DNA from: JANQGH01 sp039030175
GTDB taxonomy: Bacteria > Pseudomonadota > Alphaproteobacteria > DSM-16000 > Inquilinaceae
Length of the DNA stretch: 64,000 nt
Assembly: GCA_039030175.1 (NCBI GenBank)
Contig: JBCCER010000002.1
Location: 6,430-70,429 of the forward strand
Direction of reading: 5' to 3'
Under the pieces are notes generated by a model. That model saw only the letters and a list, made by a program, of their open reading frames with translations. It was not told where the DNA came from and did not search any database. The translations under genes were made by a program, and so were the position numbers. Position 1 is the stretch's first letter. Every line of letters begins with the position of its first letter. Shown here one piece after another: positions 8,809 through 18,721 of the stretch.

Positions 8809-9918
8809 GTGGAAATCACCGACATCAAATGCTACGTCCTGGAAGAGCCGCATCCATTGCCGCATTTCCGGTGGCGCGAGGGACTTCCCGGCAGTGGCGA
8901 CGGCACCCCGCATGACGAATTGGTGCGGACTGCTGTTCTGCGCATGGACACGGATGAGGGGATTACCGGCTGGTGGCACGAGGGAAGGCGCGGCGACATG
9001 GTCGCGGACCTTGTGCGCCGCAGATTCAAGCCGCTGATCGGACAGAACCCGCTGCTCACGGAAGAGCTATGGCGAATGGTTTGGGAGATCGACCGGGTAG
9101 AGGAAATCCATATGGGTTTCCTAGGGCTCGTCGATTTGCTGGCCTGGGATATCAAATCGAAGAAGGCCGGCATGCCTGTTTACCAGCTGCTCGGCGGGAT
9201 CGATCCAAAGGTCCCGGCCTATGCCTCCACAGTCACGTGGGACACGATGGGCGAGTATGAGCGCTACATTAAGGACTGCATGAATGAGGGCTTTTTTGCC
9301 TTCAAGCTCCACGCCTGGGGCGATCCGAAAATGGATGCCGAACTCAGCGCCAATCTGCGTAAGTGGACAGGCCCGGACGCCGACCTCATGTTCGATGCCT
9401 CAGCGGGTTGGGACTTGATCACTTCATTGGAGTTCGGACGGGCGCTTCAGGATCAAGGGTTCCTTTGGTACGAGGAGCCGATGCGCGAATTCGATCTTGT
9501 GAGCTATGCCAAACTCTGCGCCGACCTTTCGATCCCGGTGCTTGCTGCTGAAACACCGGATGGATGTCATTGGAACGCCGCGACATGGATCGAGATGCGG
9601 GCGCTCGACATGATGCGCACCAGCACGCACTACAAGGGCGGATTAACCGGCGGCGTCAAAGTCGCCCATTTGGCTGAGTCCTTTGGTATGCGAGCCGAGG
9701 TGCATGGCGGCGGTTACGGGAATGGACATCTGTGTGCCGCCATACCGAACAATACCTACTACGAGCAACTGGTCTATGATGGCGACCATATCAGGGGCCT
9801 AAGAACACAGGAGCATCTGCCGATCATTGATGGTTATGTCACGATCCCTGACACGCCAGGGCTAGGCTATGAGCCCGACGCCAAATGGCTCGAAAAGAAT
9901 GCCGTGGCAATCGTCTGA
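8809..9918 (+). CDS. Enolase-superfamily (mandelate racemase/muconate lactonizing type) dehydratase
   Basis: Cytosolic enzyme of 369 aa, GTG start. The three Mg ligands of the barrel are visible at D196 (LMFDASAGW), E222 (WYEEPMRE) and E248 (LAAETPDG). A basic residue pair sits on the second strand as K166-L-H168 (KxH rather than the KxK of classical racemases), and a histidine is at H299 (AEVHGGG). This arrangement fits an acid-sugar dehydratase of the MR subgroup. Its position inside the transporter operon, between the binding protein and the permeases, implies that it acts on the imported compound. The exact substrate is not assignable from sequence. Confidence 0.85.
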   Translation: MEITDIKCYVLEEPHPLPHFRWREGLPGSGDGTPHDELVRTAVLRMDTDEGITGWWHEGRRGDMVADLVRRRFKPLIGQNPLLTEELWRMVWEIDRVEEIHMGFLGLVDLLAWDIKSKKAGMPVYQLLGGIDPKVPAYASTVTWDTMGEYERYIKDCMNEGFFAFKLHAWGDPKMDAELSANLRKWTGPDADLMFDASAGWDLITSLEFGRALQDQGFLWYEEPMREFDLVSYAKLCADLSIPVLAAETPDGCHWNAATWIEMRALDMMRTSTHYKGGLTGGVKVAHLAESFGMRAEVHGGGYGNGHLCAAIPNNTYYEQLVYDGDHIRGLRTQEHLPIIDGYVTIPDTPGLGYEPDAKWLEKNAVAIV

Positions 9919-9934
9919 TTAAGGTCCAGGTGCC

Positions 9935-10891
9935 ATGAGCATCAATTCGGACTCGGCGCGGCGGGGTGTGGAGCAGTTACCCCGGAAGATTTGGCATCCA
10001 GGTTGGCTGCTCGGACAGCTTTCTGAGCACCGGCAGTGGGCTTACTTCCTGATCGTCCCAAGCATTCTGTTCATCTTCGCGATCATCATCTATCCGACGG
10101 CGAACGGCATTTTGCTCAGCTTCCGCGAGATGCGACTGACGCGACCCGATCTTGGGACTGACTATATCGGCTTGCGCCACTATGCGGACATGCTGTCGGA
10201 CCCGATTTTCTGGGTCGCGCTTTTCAACACTGTCAAATGGGCCGTCATGGCCGTGCTGCTGGAATTCCTACTCGGATTCGCTGCGGCGCTGACGCTCAAT
10301 CGCGATCTCCCCGGTATGCGGATTATCGCAGTCTTGATCCTGCTACCCTGGTTTCTGCCGAACGTGGTTGCCGGCAACATCTGGGCGCTGATGCTCGACC
10401 CCAGGCTGGGCGTGATCAATGAGGTCCTTGTGTCGCTGGGAATCCTTTCCGAAGGCGTGGCCTGGTTTGCCGATCCTGACACGGCGCTGTTGGCAGCGGT
10501 TCTGGTCGAAGCATGGCACGGCTACCCGTTTTTCGCACTATTATTTCTAGCCGCCCTCAAGGGCATTCCGAAGGATCTGTACAAAGCGGCTGCCGTCGAC
10601 GGGGCAGGGGCCATGCAGTCGTTCTGGCAGATCACATTGCCGGCCATGAAAATGGTGATAGCGGCCGTGATCATCCTGCGCGTGATCGGACTCGTGAACT
10701 CTCCCGAACTGCTGCTGATCCTTACCGGCGGCGGTCCGGGCAATTCAACCCAAGTGCTGTCCTTGTACGCCTTCCAAACCGCCTATCTGCGGTTCGATTT
10801 CGGCTATGCGGGCGCGTTGTCGGTCGTGATGTTCTTCATCTTGATGCTGTTCTGCGTGGTCTATCTGCGCCTTGCACGCATCACCCGTTAG
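9935..10891 (+). CDS. Sugar ABC transporter permease, MalF type
   Basis: Inner-membrane permease of 318 aa with about six membrane spans. The EAA loop reads LYKAAAVDGAGAMQSFWQITLP and the GGGPG turn precedes the last two spans. It begins 16 bp after the dehydratase gene and is followed 14 bp later by its MalG-type partner. It belongs to the importer whose binding protein is encoded at 7393-8646. Confidence 0.9.
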   Translation: MSINSDSARRGVEQLPRKIWHPGWLLGQLSEHRQWAYFLIVPSILFIFAIIIYPTANGILLSFREMRLTRPDLGTDYIGLRHYADMLSDPIFWVALFNTVKWAVMAVLLEFLLGFAAALTLNRDLPGMRIIAVLILLPWFLPNVVAGNIWALMLDPRLGVINEVLVSLGILSEGVAWFADPDTALLAAVLVEAWHGYPFFALLFLAALKGIPKDLYKAAAVDGAGAMQSFWQITLPAMKMVIAAVIILRVIGLVNSPELLLILTGGGPGNSTQVLSLYAFQTAYLRFDFGYAGALSVVMFFILMLFCVVYLRLARITR

Positions 10892-10905
10892 CAGGCGAGG
10901 GCCCG

Positions 10906-11748
10906 ATGGCGAGCTTGAGACGAACAAACAGGCTGAAGACCATAGGCACCTATGCCGTGGCGGGTTTCTTTCTGTTCTTCGGCTTGGCACCGATCGTTTG
11001 GCTGATCATCACCTCGTTCAAGCCGGAAGACGAGATCGTCAGCCGGACGCTGACCTACTATCCGCATAACCCCATCATCACCAACTACATCGATATCTGG
11101 AACCAGTCCGCGTTCCCGACGTTGATGATGAACAGCTTCATCACCACGACGATGACCGTGGTGATTTGCGTGTTGATCGGTACGTTGGCTGCCTATAGCT
11201 TTTCGCAGTACCGGTTCCCGGGCAAACACGCGCTGCTGGTTTTCTATCTTGTCGTGCGCATGTTCCCGGCGGTCCTGATGATTATCCCGCTGTTCCTGAT
11301 CTTGCGCACGTTCGGCTTGCTGGACAGCCATCTAGGACTTGCGCTCGCCTATACCAGTTTTCTGATGCCCCTGTTCATTTGGATGATGAAGGGCTTCTTC
11401 GACACTGTTCCGGTCGAATTGGAGAAAGCGGCCAGGATCGACGGTTGTACGCGCATCGGCGCCTTGATCCGCGTTGTCATGCCGCTGGTGCGAAATGGGC
11501 TGGCTGCAACAGCTATCTTCGTCGCGATCGCGGCCTGGAACGAGTACATGTTCGCCTTGATGCTGACGACCAGTTCCGGTTCGAGAACGTGGCCGGTCGG
11601 CCTGCAGCTCATGATCGGCGAGTTTCAGCTTCCCTGGGGGCTTTTGGCCGCCGGAGGGATCATCAGCATCATCCCTGTCGTCATTCTGTTTGCACTGGTG
11701 CAACAGACAATGGTCAGAGGCCTGACGGCGGGGGCAGTAAAGGGATGA
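10906..11748 (+). CDS. Sugar ABC transporter permease, MalG type
   Basis: Partner permease of 280 aa. ATG 10906 (MASLRRTNRLKTIGTYAVAG) is preferred over an earlier in-frame codon that would overlap the upstream permease by 390 bases. The EAA loop reads LEKAARIDGCTRIGALIRVVMP and the C-terminus ends RGLTAGAVKG, as expected for this subunit. It is followed by the operon's ATPase. Confidence 0.9.
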   Translation: MASLRRTNRLKTIGTYAVAGFFLFFGLAPIVWLIITSFKPEDEIVSRTLTYYPHNPIITNYIDIWNQSAFPTLMMNSFITTTMTVVICVLIGTLAAYSFSQYRFPGKHALLVFYLVVRMFPAVLMIIPLFLILRTFGLLDSHLGLALAYTSFLMPLFIWMMKGFFDTVPVELEKAARIDGCTRIGALIRVVMPLVRNGLAATAIFVAIAAWNEYMFALMLTTSSGSRTWPVGLQLMIGEFQLPWGLLAAGGIISIIPVVILFALVQQTMVRGLTAGAVKG

Positions 11749-11782
11749 CCGGGTCGTTGTCCACAGTCGCGGAGGGCTGTTC

Positions 11783-12892
11783 GTGAAGACACTCACGCTG
11801 CGAAATGTGCGCAAGCGATTTGGCGCACTTGAGGTGTTGAAGGGCATTGATCTCGGCTTGGAGGAGGGGGGCTTCCTCGTGCTCCTCGGTCCGTCTGGAT
11901 GCGGGAAGTCGACGCTTCTCAACATCATCGCGGGGCTGGAGGAACTGACCGACGGTGAGGTGAAGATCGGCGATAAGGTGGCAAACGATCTGCACCCGCG
12001 AGACCGCGATATCGCGATGGTTTTTCAGTCCTACGCGCTTTATCCGTCGATGTCGGTTTGGCGAAATCTGGCTTTTGGTCTCAACATGCGCGGTGTAGAC
12101 AAGGCAGCCCAGGCCGAAGCTGTCGACCGGGTTGCTGAGTTGCTGGACATCTCTCACCTGCTCGAGCGCAGACCAGCCGAGCTTTCCGGCGGGCAGCGCC
12201 AAAGGGTCGCCATGGGCCGTGCCCTTGTGCGCGATCCGGGACTATTCTTGTTCGACGAACCGCTGTCGAACCTAGACGCCAAGCTGCGCGTTCAGATGCG
12301 CAGCGAGATCAAGAAGCTGCACAACAGGCTGAAGACCACCATCGTTTACGTCACTCATGACCAGGTTGAGGCCATGACACTGGCCACGACGATCGCCGTC
12401 ATGCGCGATGGCGAGATCCAACAATACGCTCCACCGGCAGACATCTACGACCGGCCTAACAATCTGTTCGTCGCTGGCTTTGTAGGCTCGCCGCAGATGA
12501 ACTTCCTGGACGGGCGGATTGTCACAGATGGCGCGGATGTTGCTATCACGCTCGCGAGCAATGAGGGGGCTCAAGCCAACAGCATCGCGCTACCGGGAAA
12601 TACTCTCGACGGACTGCCGGTAACTGACGGGCAGTCCGTCGTACTAGGGCTGCGGCCAGAAGCGATCCACCCAGACATAGGGTCTTCAGAAGACCACACA
12701 TTTGCCGCGCAGGCGGAACTGGTAGAGATCACCGGGGCGGATACCATCGTTTCGTTTTCCTTAGCTGGTCAGGAAACTACGGCAAGACTGTCTGCCGAAA
12801 TCAAGCCGGCGCTGGGCGATGATCTTCGCCTCGCTTTCGATTGCAGCCGGATCCACTTGTTTGATCGTGACAGTGGCGTTCGGTTGAACTGA
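11783..12892 (+). CDS. Sugar ABC transporter ATP-binding protein (MalK/UgpC type)
   Basis: ATPase of 369 aa starting with GTG 11783. All motifs are canonical: Walker A GPSGCGKST, Q-loop VFQSYALYPS, signature SGGQRQRVAMGRA, Walker B LFDEPLSNLDAK and H-loop TIVYVTHDQ, followed by a C-terminal TOBE domain. It closes the 7.4-12.9 kb operon. The 233 bp up to the next gene hold nothing I can assign. Confidence 0.92.
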   Translation: MKTLTLRNVRKRFGALEVLKGIDLGLEEGGFLVLLGPSGCGKSTLLNIIAGLEELTDGEVKIGDKVANDLHPRDRDIAMVFQSYALYPSMSVWRNLAFGLNMRGVDKAAQAEAVDRVAELLDISHLLERRPAELSGGQRQRVAMGRALVRDPGLFLFDEPLSNLDAKLRVQMRSEIKKLHNRLKTTIVYVTHDQVEAMTLATTIAVMRDGEIQQYAPPADIYDRPNNLFVAGFVGSPQMNFLDGRIVTDGADVAITLASNEGAQANSIALPGNTLDGLPVTDGQSVVLGLRPEAIHPDIGSSEDHTFAAQAELVEITGADTIVSFSLAGQETTARLSAEIKPALGDDLRLAFDCSRIHLFDRDSGVRLN

Positions 12893-13125
12893 ACATAACG
12901 GTCATATTCTTCAGTTCTGTCCCTCAGCAGCCTATCAAGTGGAACCGGTCAACGACGATACCGAATGAGCCCGGGGGCTTAGTATGGCGACTTTGGCAAT
13001 GCCAAGTCTGCGGACAGTGCCTCAGCCGAAGAGCCAACCCGGTCTAATGTCACGACGCCGGAAACGTCACATGGATGCAGTGCATCTAGAAGACGGGAGC
13101 GGTTTCCGTCTGCCGGCCGGCTCTA

Positions 13126-13977
13126 TCAGGCCGCTTCCTCCCAGTACCGCCGGATCAATTCATGGCTTTCGACGAACAACGTATCGTGGTCTGGAAACAG
13201 GTCGCGCCAGATGCGCGTCGCAGCCGCCAATGTCGGGATCGTGCGGCCAAAAGCTTCGACGGTCAGCCAGCCATCGTAGCCGCTGTGCCGAATAGCGCCT
13301 ATTGTGGCCTCGAAGTCGATATGCCCGCGCCCTGGGATGCCGCGATCGTTTTCCGAGATATGGACGTGGTTGATCCACTGAGCATGGTCAGTGAAGGCGG
13401 CGATCGGGTCGCATTCTTCGATGTTGGCGTGAAATGTGTCGTACATGACCCCGAAGTTGCGATGATCGATGCGCGCCGCGTGGTCGGCGAGTTGCGCCAT
13501 GGTGTTTTTGGCGTAGCACTCGAAGCGGTTGACGGCCTCGAGAGATAGCTGGATGCCGGCCTCTTCTGCGCGCTCGGCAGTATGGCGGTGGACCTCCTCA
13601 AGGCGGTGCAACTCGTCGTCCGTCGCGCCATCGCCGGAAAACACTCCCAGGGGAGAGTGCCAAGGGCCGCACATCAGGGTCGCGCCGACCGCGTTGCCGC
13701 ATTCAAGCGCCCATTCCAGCCTGCGCTTGGCATTTTCCCTGACATCAGGATCAGGACTAATCGGGTTGGTTGTTTCGTCGGGAATGATCGTGACAAAGGT
13801 TCGCTCAAGGCCAATCGCATCAAGACGCTTGCCCAGAGCGCTGTAATCGGCTGGCGTGCCCTCGAAGATGGGCAGCTCAACGCCGTCATATCCGATTTCC
13901 TTGAGACGGGCGAATATTGCGTCATCGGTTGTCCAAGGCTGACCGCCAAGGACCAACGTATTCATGCCAACCTTCAC
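13126..13977 (-). CDS. Sugar phosphate isomerase/epimerase family (xylose isomerase-like TIM barrel)
   Basis: Cytosolic protein of 283 aa. I start it at GTG 13977 because GAGGGGAGG lies 6 bp upstream; this gives VKVGMNTLVLGG, the usual first strand. Metal-site blocks typical of the AP endonuclease 2/hexulose isomerase fold are present: LSLEAVNRFECYAKNT, FGVMYDTFHANIEE, INHVHISENDRGIPGRGHIDF and GWLTVEAFG, with Glu, Asp, His and Glu at the expected ligand positions. It is close to the D-tagatose/D-psicose 3-epimerase-like group. It is convergent with the second transporter operon and probably works on the same or the next imported sugar. Confidence 0.85.
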   Translation of the reverse strand: MKVGMNTLVLGGQPWTTDDAIFARLKEIGYDGVELPIFEGTPADYSALGKRLDAIGLERTFVTIIPDETTNPISPDPDVRENAKRRLEWALECGNAVGATLMCGPWHSPLGVFSGDGATDDELHRLEEVHRHTAERAEEAGIQLSLEAVNRFECYAKNTMAQLADHAARIDHRNFGVMYDTFHANIEECDPIAAFTDHAQWINHVHISENDRGIPGRGHIDFEATIGAIRHSGYDGWLTVEAFGRTIPTLAAATRIWRDLFPDHDTLFVESHELIRRYWEEAA

Positions 13978-14222
13978 GGACGGCCTCCCCTCTTTCACAT
14001 CTCGATCGTTCGTCTAAGCGTTCTTTTGTTGAAACCAGCCTCCCCTAAAGAAGCCAAGGTAGCAAGCGCGCTGGGGTCGATTGGTCCGGTACATCGGATA
14101 TTGTCCCACGTATCGGCCGGCCAAGGTAGCGGCAGCGACGTGGATCGAGCCCAGAGAGTGTGGGATAAACCAATCGGTTGGCGGCCTATGCCGGCGCGAG
14201 AACAACCCTCAAAGGTGCAAGC

Positions 14223-15326
14223 ATGCAGGTGAACGGTGAACCCAGGCGCACAATCTGGCTGAATGACAATGGCTGGGCCGTTGACATCATCGACCAGACC
14301 AAGCTGCCCCACCAGTTTACGATCGTGACATTGACGAATGTGAGCGAAGCGGCCCACGCGATACGCGCGATGCTGGTTCGCGGGGCACCGCTGATCGGTG
14401 CGGCGGCATCTTACGGTATGGCATTGGCGGCGCATCGCGATCCGTCCGACAGCGGACTGGCCGCGGCCCACGAGCATCTGGCTGGCACAAGGCCCACGGC
14501 GACCAATCTGCGCTGGGCGCTTGATCGGATGCGGACAACGCTCGGCGCATTGCCGGAGAAGGAACGCCGACAGGCAGCCTATGACATGGCCGCTGCCGTC
14601 GCCGAAGAGGACGTTGAAATCAACTCCAATATCGGCCGCAACGGATTGCCGATCATTGCGGCCATTTCAGAGGCCAAAGGGGGCGAGCCGGTCAATATCC
14701 TGACCCATTGCAATGCCGGCTGGCTGGCGACGGTCGACTGGGGTACGGCGACGGCGCCGATCTACATGGCCCATGATGCCGGTATTCCCGTCCATGTTTG
14801 GGTCGATGAGACAAGGCCGCGCAATCAGGGCGCCTATTTGACCGCCTGGGAATTGGCCAATCACGGCGTCCCACACACGGTGATTGTGGACAACGCCGGC
14901 GGCCACATCATGCAGCACAGGTTGGTCGATATGTGCCTCGTCGGCACCGACCGCACCACCGCGACAGGCGACGTGTGCAACAAGATCGGCACCTATCTGA
15001 AGGCTCTGGCGGCAAGGGATAACCGTGTGCCGTTTTATGTCTCGTTGCCGTCGCCGACGATCGATTTTTCGATCAGCGACGGGGTTGCCCAAGTACCGAT
15101 CGAACAAAGGGCGCCGGAGGAAGTCACCCATATCCAGGGCAAGCTGGAGAACGGAGACATCGCATCGGTGCAGCTTACGCCCGATGACAGCCCCGCGGCC
15201 AATTACGCTTTCGATGTCACGCCGGCGCACATGGTTACCGGCTTGATCACGGAGCGTGGTGTCTGCGAGGCATCGCGCGCCGCCATTGCCGAACTGTTTC
15301 CCGAGCGCGTGCAGCAATCGGCCTAG
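14223..15326 (+). CDS. mtnA: S-methyl-5-thioribose-1-phosphate isomerase (MtnA)
   Basis: Isomerase of 367 aa that converts methylthioribose-1-phosphate to methylthioribulose-1-phosphate; homologues also accept 5-deoxyribose-1-phosphate. ATG 14223 is preceded by AAGGTG. The catalytic cysteine lies in ILTHCNAGWLAT (C163) and the catalytic aspartate in LVGTDRTTATGDV (D243), in the standard order. Flanking family blocks VWVDETRPRNQGA and VCNKIGTYLKAL are intact. The gene is convergent with mtnK (9 bp between ends). Its placement beside sugar importers rather than with the other methionine-salvage genes suggests a catabolic role. Confidence 0.93.
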   Translation: MQVNGEPRRTIWLNDNGWAVDIIDQTKLPHQFTIVTLTNVSEAAHAIRAMLVRGAPLIGAAASYGMALAAHRDPSDSGLAAAHEHLAGTRPTATNLRWALDRMRTTLGALPEKERRQAAYDMAAAVAEEDVEINSNIGRNGLPIIAAISEAKGGEPVNILTHCNAGWLATVDWGTATAPIYMAHDAGIPVHVWVDETRPRNQGAYLTAWELANHGVPHTVIVDNAGGHIMQHRLVDMCLVGTDRTTATGDVCNKIGTYLKALAARDNRVPFYVSLPSPTIDFSISDGVAQVPIEQRAPEEVTHIQGKLENGDIASVQLTPDDSPAANYAFDVTPAHMVTGLITERGVCEASRAAIAELFPERVQQSA

Positions 15327-15335
15327 AGCGTGTGG

Positions 15336-16616
15336 TCAGGGCGCGATTTGCTTCGCGCGTTCGGTAACGGCGGAGATCTTCGCGAAGCGGCCGTTCTCCA
15401 GCACCAATTCCCGGGCTAGCGTCAGGCACTTGCGCTCGCAACCTGCCCGAATGTCGGGGTTTTCGATCCACTCCAGATCAATGTTGTGCGCGAGACCCAG
15501 GATGCGCCGAATCATCTTGGCGCCAGCAAAGCCGAGCGTGTCGCGGAAGAGTCGGTCGAGGAACCTTTCGCGTTCGCTGGCCAGCGCTTGTGCACCCGCT
15601 TGGTCGGCGAACAGGTCTTTTGGATATCCGTCTCCAGTGCCCTCATTCTCCCATATCTCAATGAAACGTGTGCAAAAGCGGTCCCAAAACGCCTCGATCG
15701 TCTCGAGAACCCAGATCTTGTAGTCGATTCGAGGCGTTTGCGAGGCTCTGCCTTCCGCCGCGTGTCCGTCCTGCGCGATGTAGTTGATCAGCAAATTGCC
15801 GATGACCGCCCCGAGATCGAAGCCGCGTGGGCCATAGAAGGCGAACTCAGGATCGATTACCCGGGTATCGTCTGGGGTCAGCATGACCGAACCGGTGTGC
15901 AGATCGCCATGGATCAGCGCTTCGGCCGACCCCATGAATTTTAGTTTTAGGCGCGAGATGGCCAGTTTCAGTTCGGTGTCCGCTTCGAAAGCTGTCTTCA
16001 GATCATCGAGCTGTGGGCTGGTCCAGCGGTTGAGGTCATGGCGGCGATAGGGGTCCGTGAAGATCAGGTCTTCCGTGATCCGACACAGTTCCGTGTTGGC
16101 GGCGAACACCCCCATTCGCTGCTTCACTTCAACGGCGCTTAGATAGAGAGTCGACGTCTTGAACAGAGTTTGCGCGCAATACTCGGCGAGATCTGCGGCG
16201 AACTTTGGATAAATCACGCCATCGATCATGCCGTGCCGCATGATGATATGCGGGCTGAGCTTTTCCATGACGATGGCGAACAGGACTGGATCGTAATGAT
16301 AGATCTCTGGGACCAGCCTGCCGACATGGCGACCGTGATCGATCAGGCATTCATACTCAAAAAACGCACGGTTCAGGGGCAGCGGCCAGTCGGGCCCCGC
16401 GAGGCGTAGATAGGGCAGGGCCTGCTTGACGCAGCAAGAGCCGTCCGGTCCGTCAACCAGAAACACGAGGTTTAGGTTGCCGTCACCGACCTCGCTGATC
16501 GCCCAGTCCGCTGGGATGCCGCCGAGCCGTTCTGGCATTCCGGAGATTGGCAACAGAAAGTCACGAATGCCATGTTCGTCGAGTGGCTGGTAGCCGGGGG
16601 GTGTCTCAATATCCAT
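15336..16616 (-). CDS. mtnK: S-methyl-5-thioribose kinase (MtnK)
   Basis: Kinase of about 426 aa that phosphorylates methylthioribose at C1 with ATP, the step before MtnA. The aminoglycoside-phosphotransferase-like fold is clear: catalytic loop ALIHGDLHTGSVML, then the metal motif RVIDPEFAFYGPRGFDLG characteristic of MTR kinases. I start at ATG 16616 (MDIETPPGYQPL); an upstream in-frame ATG at 16646 would add ten residues. It is oriented head-on to mtnA, which is unusual since the pair is often co-directional. No aldolase or dioxygenase of the salvage pathway is nearby. Confidence 0.92.
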   Translation of the reverse strand: MDIETPPGYQPLDEHGIRDFLLPISGMPERLGGIPADWAISEVGDGNLNLVFLVDGPDGSCCVKQALPYLRLAGPDWPLPLNRAFFEYECLIDHGRHVGRLVPEIYHYDPVLFAIVMEKLSPHIIMRHGMIDGVIYPKFAADLAEYCAQTLFKTSTLYLSAVEVKQRMGVFAANTELCRITEDLIFTDPYRRHDLNRWTSPQLDDLKTAFEADTELKLAISRLKLKFMGSAEALIHGDLHTGSVMLTPDDTRVIDPEFAFYGPRGFDLGAVIGNLLINYIAQDGHAAEGRASQTPRIDYKIWVLETIEAFWDRFCTRFIEIWENEGTGDGYPKDLFADQAGAQALASERERFLDRLFRDTLGFAGAKMIRRILGLAHNIDLEWIENPDIRAGCERKCLTLARELVLENGRFAKISAVTERAKQIAP

Positions 16617-16858
16617 GATGCGTTGGACGCGGTTCGGTCGTCCCACTTGTTGTCGGAATGCCTGACGGAAGCGAACCGTTCAGGCGAAGGCTTGACAATC
16701 TATGGTCGGTAACGAACCTTCATGACAACAATAAATGGACGTCAGTTCCCATGCCGAGTCGGCGCACCACGCCGTTAGGCAATCGCAAGACCGGGAGGTT
16801 TTCTGGGTGGTTAGCGCGGTAGCGTGCCATATGCAGGTCGCTTGCGGGGTATGGACCC

Positions 16859-17845
16859 GTGGCGGATAGTCTGCCCAACTCTCGTGGCGGCGGGGTGCCG
16901 CCGGATTGGTTCCAGCACAAGCGTCGACGTGGTTTTCATCTAGTACCGGCCTGGGTTCCGGCGGTCATGGTCGGGATACCGATCCTGATCATCGTCCTGA
17001 TCGTCATTTATCCGACGATCTGGATGTTTTACCACGCCTTCCACGACACCGACATGATGGGCCTGTTCCGGCGGGACTGGCAGGGCGTCGGCTTCCAGAA
17101 TTTCGAAACCGTCCTGACGTCGGAGCGGTTTCAAAACAGCCTTTGGCATCTTGCGATCTATCTGACCTTCGGCGCCTGCCTACAGGTAGTGCTGGGTACG
17201 GCGCTCGCGCTCATTCTCTACGAGGCGGTGAAGACCGGCTGGGTCCGCGTATTGCTGCTGATCATCATGGTCTTGCCCATGATGCTGCCACCCTCAATCA
17301 CCGGCATTCTTTGGCGCTTCTTACTTCAGGCCTCTAACGGGGCCGTAAACCACATATTGCTGAGCGTGGGCATACTAGAGGGAACCGAGCGAATAGACTG
17401 GTTTTCGGTCGATCTGTCCTTGTGGTCCCTGGTTATCGCCGATACCTGGCAATGGACCGCACTGCCCTTGCTGATCGTCTTTTCCGGCCGTGTCTCGCTG
17501 CCGCCGGCCGTATACGAAGCGGCCAAGGTCGACGGCGCATCGTCCTGGCAAGTGCTGCGCCGGCTGACCCTGCCGATGCTGCGCGAGATCATCGCCATTG
17601 CCTTCATCTTGCGCTTCATGGACGCCTACAAGTTCGTCGACAAGGTTTATGTCATGACCTCGGGCGGGCCGGCGCAATCGAGCGAATTGCCCGTCTATAT
17701 CGCTTTCCAGACCGGCATTCGGGAGTTCCAGGTCGGGCTCGCCGCCGGTTACGCGATCATCATCTTTGCTGGCGCGGCCATCATCATCACGCTGTTCCTG
17801 AAGTATCTGAAGCGCGTCATGCGCAATGTCGGCGTTGTGGACTGA
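16859..17845 (+). CDS. Sugar ABC transporter permease, MalF type
   Basis: Permease of 328 aa, first gene of the third importer. The GTG start at 16859 follows GGGGTATGG. The N-terminal about 45 residues are cytoplasmic and polar, followed by hydrophobic spans (VMVGIPILIIVLIVIYPTIW). The EAA loop is YEAAKVDGASSWQVLRRLTLP, and SGGPA precedes the last spans. It is followed 12 bp later by its partner permease. A TTGACA at 16692-16697 upstream has no convincing -10 partner. Confidence 0.9.
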   Translation: MADSLPNSRGGGVPPDWFQHKRRRGFHLVPAWVPAVMVGIPILIIVLIVIYPTIWMFYHAFHDTDMMGLFRRDWQGVGFQNFETVLTSERFQNSLWHLAIYLTFGACLQVVLGTALALILYEAVKTGWVRVLLLIIMVLPMMLPPSITGILWRFLLQASNGAVNHILLSVGILEGTERIDWFSVDLSLWSLVIADTWQWTALPLLIVFSGRVSLPPAVYEAAKVDGASSWQVLRRLTLPMLREIIAIAFILRFMDAYKFVDKVYVMTSGGPAQSSELPVYIAFQTGIREFQVGLAAGYAIIIFAGAAIIITLFLKYLKRVMRNVGVVD

Positions 17846-17857
17846 CGGGAGCGTGAG

Positions 17858-18718
17858 ATGACGACCAACGCCATGGCCACGGGGCAAAGCAACTACCGGA
17901 TCATCCGCTACATCGTATTAGCATTTCTGGTGATCTGGCTGGTCTTCACGCTATTCCCGCTCTATTTCGCGATCATCACCGCGCTGAAGCCGGTCGACGA
18001 AATCAACCGCATGGTGCCGACCTTTTGGCCAGAGACGTTCCGCTTCGACAACTTCGCGGGCATCTTTGCCGACCCGGGTAGTCTGAAATCGCTGATCGAC
18101 TCGATCATAATCGCTTCTGCCAACACCGCTTTGTCGTTGGTGCTCGGCACGTTGGCGGGCTACGCGCTGGCCCGCTATCTGCGCGGGGCGTTAGGCGAGA
18201 ATCTCGCCTTCTTCATCCTATCCCAACGGATGTTCCCCCCAGTTGCGATCCTCATCCCGATCTTCTTCCTCTTCGACGAGACACCCTGGGGAACCGACAG
18301 CTACATCACGCTCGTCCTGCTCTATCTCGTCTTCAACCTGCCGCTCGCCACCTGGCTGATGATGGTGTTCTTCCGCGATGCGCCGAAGGAGCTGGAGGAG
18401 GCGGCCTATCTCGACGGTTACACACCGTTCCGCGCCTTCTTTAAGGTGACCCTGCCGTTGGTGGTGCCAGGTATGATCTCGGTCGCCATGCTGTGCTGGA
18501 TCTTTGCCTGGAACGAATATCTCTTCGCCAATCTGTTGACCGGCACTACGGTGAAGACTTTCCCGGTTCACATCCCGACCTTCGTGGCCGGCAGCCAGAC
18601 GCTTTGGAACTTCGTGATGGCCTTTTCGCTGGTGGCGATGCTGCCGCCGGTGCTGCTGTTCATCGTTCTTCGGCGCTACATGGTCCGCGGCCTGTCCCTT
18701 GGCGTGGTGAAGGGCTAG
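17858..18718 (+). CDS. Sugar ABC transporter permease, MalG type
   Basis: Permease of 286 aa. The EAA loop is LEEAAYLDGYTPFRAFFKVTLP and the C-terminus ends RGLSLGVVKG. It starts 12 bp after the MalF-type gene and its stop is 3 bp before the first of two ATPase genes, so the four genes are almost certainly one transcript. Confidence 0.9.
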   Translation: MTTNAMATGQSNYRIIRYIVLAFLVIWLVFTLFPLYFAIITALKPVDEINRMVPTFWPETFRFDNFAGIFADPGSLKSLIDSIIIASANTALSLVLGTLAGYALARYLRGALGENLAFFILSQRMFPPVAILIPIFFLFDETPWGTDSYITLVLLYLVFNLPLATWLMMVFFRDAPKELEEAAYLDGYTPFRAFFKVTLPLVVPGMISVAMLCWIFAWNEYLFANLLTGTTVKTFPVHIPTFVAGSQTLWNFVMAFSLVAMLPPVLLFIVLRRYMVRGLSLGVVKG

Positions 18719-18721
18719 CGG

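Noticed and set aside
12893..13125. Short plus-strand open frame between the second operon and the TIM-barrel gene
   Set aside because: It runs into the antisense of the isomerase gene, has Arg/Ser-rich nonsense composition and no start signal.
16692..16720. TTGACA upstream of the third transporter operon as a promoter
   Set aside because: The -35 box is perfect, but no -10-like hexamer occurs at 16-18 bp spacing (AACCTT at 17 bp), so I did not call it.
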